Shown: positions 50,180 through 53,991 of the stretch, in pieces
Layout: every line of letters begins with the position of its first letter
Numbering within the stretch: the first letter of the stretch is position 1
Source: C00003060 sp964502635
GTDB taxonomy: Bacteria; Desulfobacterota; Desulfobacteria; Desulfobacterales; C00003060
Assembly: GCA_964502635.1 (NCBI GenBank)
Contig: CAZCXI010000003.1
Span: 1 to 53,991, forward strand
Direction: 5' to 3'
Length of the DNA: 53,991 nt
Notes under the pieces: model-generated
Database searches by the model: none
Told to the model about the DNA's origin: nothing
Seen by the model: the letters and a program-made list of their open reading frames with translations, nothing else
Translations under genes and position numbers: made by a program

Positions 50180-51430
50180 ATGGTTGAAGATCTCAAGAAA
50201 ATGTACCGGACCGTCATGGATGACCACTTTTCCCCCCACATGGAAATCGCCTTTGTGGATAGCGATAAGCGTCAGACGCTTTTCTACGAAAAGGTGGCCT
50301 GGGTGGTCGATGATGTGCAAAAGGGCCTCAGGTACGGGGAAAACCCCGGGCAGGAGGCTGCCTTGTACAGGCTGGTGAATGGGAACCTGATCCTGGGGGA
50401 TACCCAGATGATTCAGCCCGGCAGATATCTCGCCTCGGATATCGAACTCCTTCAATCAGGCAAACACCCGGGCAAGACCAACCTCACGGACGCGGACAAT
50501 TCCCTGAACATCCTGAGATACTTTACGGGCAGGCCGACGGTGGTGATCGTAAAGCACAACAATCCTTGCGGGGTCGCGCGGGCCGAGTCCCTGGAGGAGG
50601 CCTACATCAAGGCGAACATGGCAGACCGCGTGGCCGCCTTTGGCGGCTGCATTTGCCTGAACCAGCCGGTGGACAAGGCCACGGCAGAGGCCATCAGCCA
50701 ACAATACGCCGAGGTGGTGGTGGCCCCGGATTTTGAGGCGGGCGTCATGGATATCTTTGCCAAAAAAAGGAATCTCCGCGTCATCAGGATTGCTAATATC
50801 AGTCGTCTGCAAACCTTTGTGGGCGAGCGGGTCGTCGAATTCAAGGCCCTCGTTGACGGCGGCTTGATTGCCCAATGGTCTTTTGTCCCGCAAGCAAGGA
50901 CCAAGAAGGATCTAAAACTGGCAGAATGCGAATACAATGGGAAAACCTACCGTATCGAGAGGGAGCCAACGGAACAGGAGTATCAGGATCTGCTCTTTGG
51001 TTGGCTGGTGGAATCCGGGGTTACATCCAATTCGGTCATATATGTTAAGAATGAGGTTACCGTGGGGATCGGAACCGGTGAGCAGGATCGGGTTGGCGTG
51101 GCTGAGATTGCCAGGGACAAGGCCTACCGCAAGCTTGCAGACCGGTATTGTTTTGAAAGACTAGGGATGGCTTACAATGAACTTGCCGACGAGGCGAAAA
51201 AAAGAGAGATCGATGACCGGGTAGCCGAGGAAAAGGGTGGCCTTATCGGCGCTGCCATGGTCAGTGATGCCTTTTTTCCCTTCCGGGACGGGGTGGATGT
51301 GGGGCTCCGGGAAGGGGTCTCTGCCGTCATCCACCCCGGTGGCTCGCTGAACGACTACCAGTCCATTGAGGCTTGCAACGAGGCCGGCGCCACCATGGTG
51401 TGTACCGGCCAGAGAAGCTTCAAACATTAG
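50180..51430 (+). CDS. purH: AICAR transformylase (C-terminal PurH half)
   Basis: The 416-residue protein corresponds to the formyltransferase half of PurH: LRYGENPGQEAALYR (the usual NPHQ has Gly for His), LLQSGKHPGKTNLTDADNS, and VIVKHNNPCGVA with the catalytic Lys125-His126 pair. The C-terminal FFPFRDGVD and VIHPGGSLNDYQSIEACNEAG blocks are present. It transfers the formyl group of 10-formyl-THF to AICAR. The split into two genes is real: GGAGGG and a fresh ATG lie at the junction. folC follows, 47 bases downstream. Confidence 0.92.
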   Translation: MVEDLKKMYRTVMDDHFSPHMEIAFVDSDKRQTLFYEKVAWVVDDVQKGLRYGENPGQEAALYRLVNGNLILGDTQMIQPGRYLASDIELLQSGKHPGKTNLTDADNSLNILRYFTGRPTVVIVKHNNPCGVARAESLEEAYIKANMADRVAAFGGCICLNQPVDKATAEAISQQYAEVVVAPDFEAGVMDIFAKKRNLRVIRIANISRLQTFVGERVVEFKALVDGGLIAQWSFVPQARTKKDLKLAECEYNGKTYRIEREPTEQEYQDLLFGWLVESGVTSNSVIYVKNEVTVGIGTGEQDRVGVAEIARDKAYRKLADRYCFERLGMAYNELADEAKKREIDDRVAEEKGGLIGAAMVSDAFFPFRDGVDVGLREGVSAVIHPGGSLNDYQSIEACNEAGATMVCTGQRSFKH

Positions 51431-51477
51431 CCCTTCCGTTTACTCCAACGTTCCAACATGGGGGTTTACTCGTCTCC

Positions 51478-52761
51478 ATGATCTCTTCTGTTGACGCACA
51501 CCTGTCTGCCCTTTATCGGCTGAGACGTTTCGGCATTCAGCTCGGGCTTGCCACCATCTCCCGCCTCATGAGGGGCCTGGGGAATCCCCAGGATCAATAT
51601 CGCTGCATTCATGTGGCAGGCACCAACGGTAAGGGATCGATTGCCGCCTTCCTGTCGTCAGTCCTTGCCCATGGCGGATACAAGGTGGGCCTTTATACCT
51701 CGCCCCATCTTGTCCGGTTCAATGAACGCATCCAGATCAACGGCCGCCCCATCTCCGATGAAGATGTGGCGGAGGCTGCCGAAGCCGTCCAGCGGATCTA
51801 TACCCAAGGTGAGCCGCCCACCTTCTTTGAATGCGCCACGGCCATGGCCCTCCACCATTTTGCCCGGGCAGGAGTGGACTGGGCGGTCCTTGAGACCGGG
51901 ATGGGCGGTCGCTATGACGCCACGAACGTGGTTCATCCCGCGGTTTCAATCATTTCCAACATCAGCATTGAGCACACGGAATATCTGGGAAAGACCCTCG
52001 CCGAGATCGCTGCTGAAAAGGCGGGCATCATCAAGACCGGTGCCGGCGTGGTCACGGGCACGCGGCAGAAAAATGCGCTTCGGGTCATTGAACAGGCCGC
52101 CTCGGGAAATGGCGTGCCACTGCTCAGGCTTGGCAAGGAGATCAAGATCCGAAAGGAGCGAGATGGGTCTTTTTCCTACCTGGGGGAAAACCGACGATGG
52201 CCCAGGCTGAAAGTTGGGCTCCTGGGAGATCATCAGATAACCAATGCCGCCCTTGCCCTTGGAGCCCTGGAACTCCTCATGGACAAGGATCTGAACCTGT
52301 CGGATGAAGCCGTCTATACAGGCCTTGCCGCAGCGCGCTGGCCCGGGCGTCTTGAGGTGGTGTCAAAGGAGCCCTTGATTCTTTTAGACGGCGCCCATAA
52401 CCCGTCCGCGGTGAGGAGCCTCAAGACATTCTTGGAAAATGGCATGGCACCCCGTCGAATCATCCTGGTGCTCGGCATCCTCAAAGACAAGGCATGGAAG
52501 CCCATGCTGCGAGATCTCGCCGGCATCGCCGACCTCATGATCCTCACTAAACCGGAGTATGAACGAGCTGCCGACCCGGAGGAGCTGGGGACTTTTGTAC
52601 GACCCATCACACAGGACCTTCGTGTCATATCCCATCTGCCGGACGCCGTATCCCTTGCCCTGGACGAGGCCCGTGATGGCGACTTGGTGTGCATTACCGG
52701 CTCTCTTTATACCGTGGGTGAAGCCAGGGCTTGTCTCGAGACTCGTCATGCTGCTCGCTGA
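51478..52761 (+). CDS. folC: Bifunctional folylpolyglutamate/dihydrofolate synthase
   Basis: The 427-residue Mur-ligase-type protein has the ATP loop GTNGKGSIAAFL, YTSPHLVRFNERIQINGRPI, ETGMGGRYDATNV, the NISIEHTEYLGKTLAEIAAEKAGIIK block and LDGAHNPSAVRSLK. It adds glutamate to folates. The start ATG 51478 begins the conserved part; the ribosome-binding site is weak. The gene overlaps the next one by 14 bases. Confidence 0.94.
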   Translation: MISSVDAHLSALYRLRRFGIQLGLATISRLMRGLGNPQDQYRCIHVAGTNGKGSIAAFLSSVLAHGGYKVGLYTSPHLVRFNERIQINGRPISDEDVAEAAEAVQRIYTQGEPPTFFECATAMALHHFARAGVDWAVLETGMGGRYDATNVVHPAVSIISNISIEHTEYLGKTLAEIAAEKAGIIKTGAGVVTGTRQKNALRVIEQAASGNGVPLLRLGKEIKIRKERDGSFSYLGENRRWPRLKVGLLGDHQITNAALALGALELLMDKDLNLSDEAVYTGLAAARWPGRLEVVSKEPLILLDGAHNPSAVRSLKTFLENGMAPRRIILVLGILKDKAWKPMLRDLAGIADLMILTKPEYERAADPEELGTFVRPITQDLRVISHLPDAVSLALDEARDGDLVCITGSLYTVGEARACLETRHAAR

Positions 52762-53374
52762 TGCTTATCTGGACCGAATCGATTTTTTGAAATACCTCCC
52801 TCAAACCGACTGTGAGGCGTGCGGGGCAAAGACCTGTGAGGAATTTGTTCAGGGTTTGAAGCGCGGCGAAAAACGGCCTTCCGATTGTCCTGATATGGCC
52901 CAAAATCTTTACTATCCCTTTAAGATCGCCTTGGATGCCGATCATATCCTGCCGAAATTTGATTGTGTGACGAATCCCCGGCCCGGACCGATCGGGCTGG
53001 TGGAAATCAATCATCCCGGCGAGCAAAGTCCTCTGCTGGTCTCAGGAAACCATGTGCACACGCAAGATGTCCTCATGTCCGTTCTGAGTACGACGAGCAG
53101 CCCTTTTTGTCTCCTTTTCTCCGACACCAAGGGAAATACGGTCGATATGGCCCTCATTTTCAAGACCTTGACAGCCAAACAGATCAAACAAGACGTTCGG
53201 GCTTCAGGCGTCCTGGAAAGGATCTCCCACAGAAAGATCATCATCCCCGGACTGGCTGCCGCTGTGGGCCATGAGCTGGAAGAACTCACCGACTGGAACG
53301 TCATCGTCGGCCCCGTGTGCGCTGCAGAGCTGCCCCTTTTCTTGGCCCACAACTGGCTTCCGGCCGGCAGGTGA
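52748..53374 (+). CDS. Small corrinoid/FeS-protein-like (AcsC/CdhE-type) FeS protein
   Basis: The 208-residue protein begins with the 4Fe-4S motif of corrinoid iron-sulfur proteins (CDCEACG-type: Cys22, 25, 30, 47 in YLPQTDCEACGAKTC...DCPDM). A short alpha/beta part resembling the CdhD/AcsC gamma region follows, ending IIIPGLAAAVGHELEELTDW. It lacks the large cobalamin and TIM-barrel parts, so it is about half normal size. It may be a dedicated electron or methyl-transfer partner. The ATG (52748) lies inside the end of folC, so coupling with folate metabolism is implied. Confidence 0.75.
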   Translation: MLLADAYLDRIDFLKYLPQTDCEACGAKTCEEFVQGLKRGEKRPSDCPDMAQNLYYPFKIALDADHILPKFDCVTNPRPGPIGLVEINHPGEQSPLLVSGNHVHTQDVLMSVLSTTSSPFCLLFSDTKGNTVDMALIFKTLTAKQIKQDVRASGVLERISHRKIIIPGLAAAVGHELEELTDWNVIVGPVCAAELPLFLAHNWLPAGR

Positions 53375-53434
53375 TTGAGGCATTGCATCTTGCGTAAGTC
53401 GGCAAAATTGATGGTTTCGTGAAAAGGCCATTAA

Positions 53435-53671
53435 ATGTCCATACAGCCGAAGAAGTCATTTGCTCTTGTTGAATACACAATATGTGATCCAACCAAATGC
53501 AATCCCGATGTAGGTCTTTGTGCAGCAGTGTCGGCATGCTCGCATACGGTTATCAAACAGCTAGACGGCGTTTTTGAACCGCCGATTGTTTTTCAAGATA
53601 TGTGCCTGGGATGCTTGGACTGTGTTGAAGCCTGTCAATTAGATGCTGTTCATATGAAGCACATTGCTTAG
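53435..53671 (+). CDS. Small ferredoxin-like FeS protein
   Basis: The 78-residue protein has a canonical CX2CX2CX3C 4Fe-4S motif (CLGCLDCVEACQLDAV). An irregular upstream cysteine set (CDPTKC, then LCAAVSAC) may hold a second cluster or zinc. There is no signal peptide. Similar small proteins with an odd first motif (CDPxxC...C...C) occur in Desulfobacterota, with unknown partners. The start is ATG 53435, preceded by a weak ribosome-binding region and by a single MITE end (GATGGTTTCGTGAAAAG, 53410-53426). Confidence 0.75.
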   Translation: MSIQPKKSFALVEYTICDPTKCNPDVGLCAAVSACSHTVIKQLDGVFEPPIVFQDMCLGCLDCVEACQLDAVHMKHIA

Positions 53672-53696
53672 GAGTAATAGGTGCGTATTCCGGAGC

Positions 53697-53840
53697 ATGG
53701 CGGTGGACCCTCTTAGTTGCCGCCTGCGAGTCTTGGTGGTCAGTTACAGTTTTCGTGAGGATAGTAGGGGAATCAGGATCATTTCCGCAAGGAAAGCCAC
53801 GAAAAATGAACAAAGAGCCTATTCTGGAGAAAGACGATGA
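53697..53840 (+). pseudogene. BrnT-type toxin, 5'-truncated relic
   Basis: A 47-residue frame ends with a clear C-terminal BrnT signature: RVLVVSYSFRED, then IRIISARKATKNEQRAYSG. BrnT toxins are about 90 residues, so roughly the first half, including the catalytic-core strands and helix, is missing. The first ten residues (MAVDPLSCRL) do not look like BrnT. The stop codon overlaps the antitoxin start (ATGA), as in intact brnTA operons. Confidence 0.7.
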
Positions 53841-53936
53841 AAAAAGAATACGATTTTTCACAGATGAAAGGGCGCAAGAATCCTTATGCAAAGAGGCTGA
53901 AGAAACAGGTAACCATTCGTATGGGCATCGATATCA
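53837..53936 (+). pseudogene. BrnA-type antitoxin, 3' end lost to a REP-like element
   Basis: The frame starts MKKEYDFSQMKGRKNPYAKR, then LKKQVTIRMGIDIIE, which is the N-terminal DNA-binding part of BrnA-like antitoxins. After IDIIE the sequence switches into the REP-like repeat (53937), and the frame reads through repeat sequence. A normal BrnA continues about 45-55 residues. The module therefore looks non-functional on both sides. Confidence 0.7.
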
Positions 53937-53991
53937 TTGAACCGCGAAAGCGAGCGCATTCCCCGCAGCTTGCTGCGGGGTTAGCGAGCGT
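53937..53991 (+). repeat. REP/BIME-like repeat, copy 6 (cut by window end)
   Basis: TTGAACCGCGAAAGCGAGCG and the first hairpin (CCCCGCAGCTTGCTGCGGGG) match the 5' part of copies 1, 3 and 4. It interrupts the antitoxin reading frame. The second hairpin would lie beyond the window. Confidence 0.8.

Noticed and set aside
2461..53991. CRISPR array
   Set aside because: The palindromic repeats are dispersed over 50 kb, about 119 bases long and without regular spacers, so they are REP-like, not CRISPR.

Overview
The window looks like a chromosomal stretch of an anaerobic, probably sulfate-reducing member of the Desulfobacterota (former Deltaproteobacteria). That placement is inferred from gene content: a tetraheme cytochrome c3, rubredoxin, rubrerythrin and flavodoxin, a nickel superoxide dismutase, a UGA-encoded glutaredoxin-like selenoprotein, a very large flavin/FeS-fused formate dehydrogenase, a lone corrinoid/FeS-protein-like module, two sigma-54 activators, and LPS (Kdo) biosynthesis. 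No ribosomal RNA, tRNA, CRISPR array or complete transposase gene was seen.

Layout. 1-2400: minus-strand trio of selenoprotein, DUF547 protein and a Rossmann/PAS sensor cut by the window edge. 2400-8100: minus-strand envelope and stress genes (MORN protein, OmpA-like lipoprotein, cytochrome c3, Pro/Tyr-rich protein, anti-sigma factor, secreted protein, ECF sigma factor, DUF3108 protein). 8600-12400: plus-strand glycosyltransferase, small proteins, a lipoprotein and UDP-glucuronate decarboxylase. 12400-18400: minus-strand unknown protein, TVP38/VTT membrane protein overlapping a divergent phosphoglycerate kinase homologue, and a sigma-54 response regulator/histidine kinase pair. 19100-23000: small proteins, TusA, and a B12-binding radical SAM enzyme with a coupled small partner. 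23300-28000: sigma-54 activator, a repeat-dense spacer, then an oxygen-defence island (rubredoxin, rubrerythrin, NiSOD, flavodoxin). 28000-31450: WaaA and an LppC-like lipoprotein. 31600-39600: EF-Tu-domain-2-like protein, TrpB2, Der, RarA, MscS and a coiled-coil membrane protein. 40000-43700: outer-membrane and membrane proteins. 44300-53700: formate dehydrogenase fusion, FolE2, split PurH, FolC, a CFeSP-like FeS protein and a ferredoxin, which together suggest one-carbon/folate metabolism. The last 300 bases hold a wrecked BrnT/BrnA toxin-antitoxin module.

Three non-coding signals stand out. (1) A mobile inverted-repeat element (MITE-like) with GATGG...CCATC ends, in three long copies and one 36-base minimal copy; three of the four sit between perfect 6-base direct repeats. 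(2) A two-hairpin REP/BIME-like repeat of about 119 bases in six copies, one of which has replaced the end of an antitoxin gene. (3) Two textbook sigma-54 promoters, upstream of a small secreted protein and of the formate dehydrogenase. All identifications come from reading motifs and family resemblance; no database search was run.
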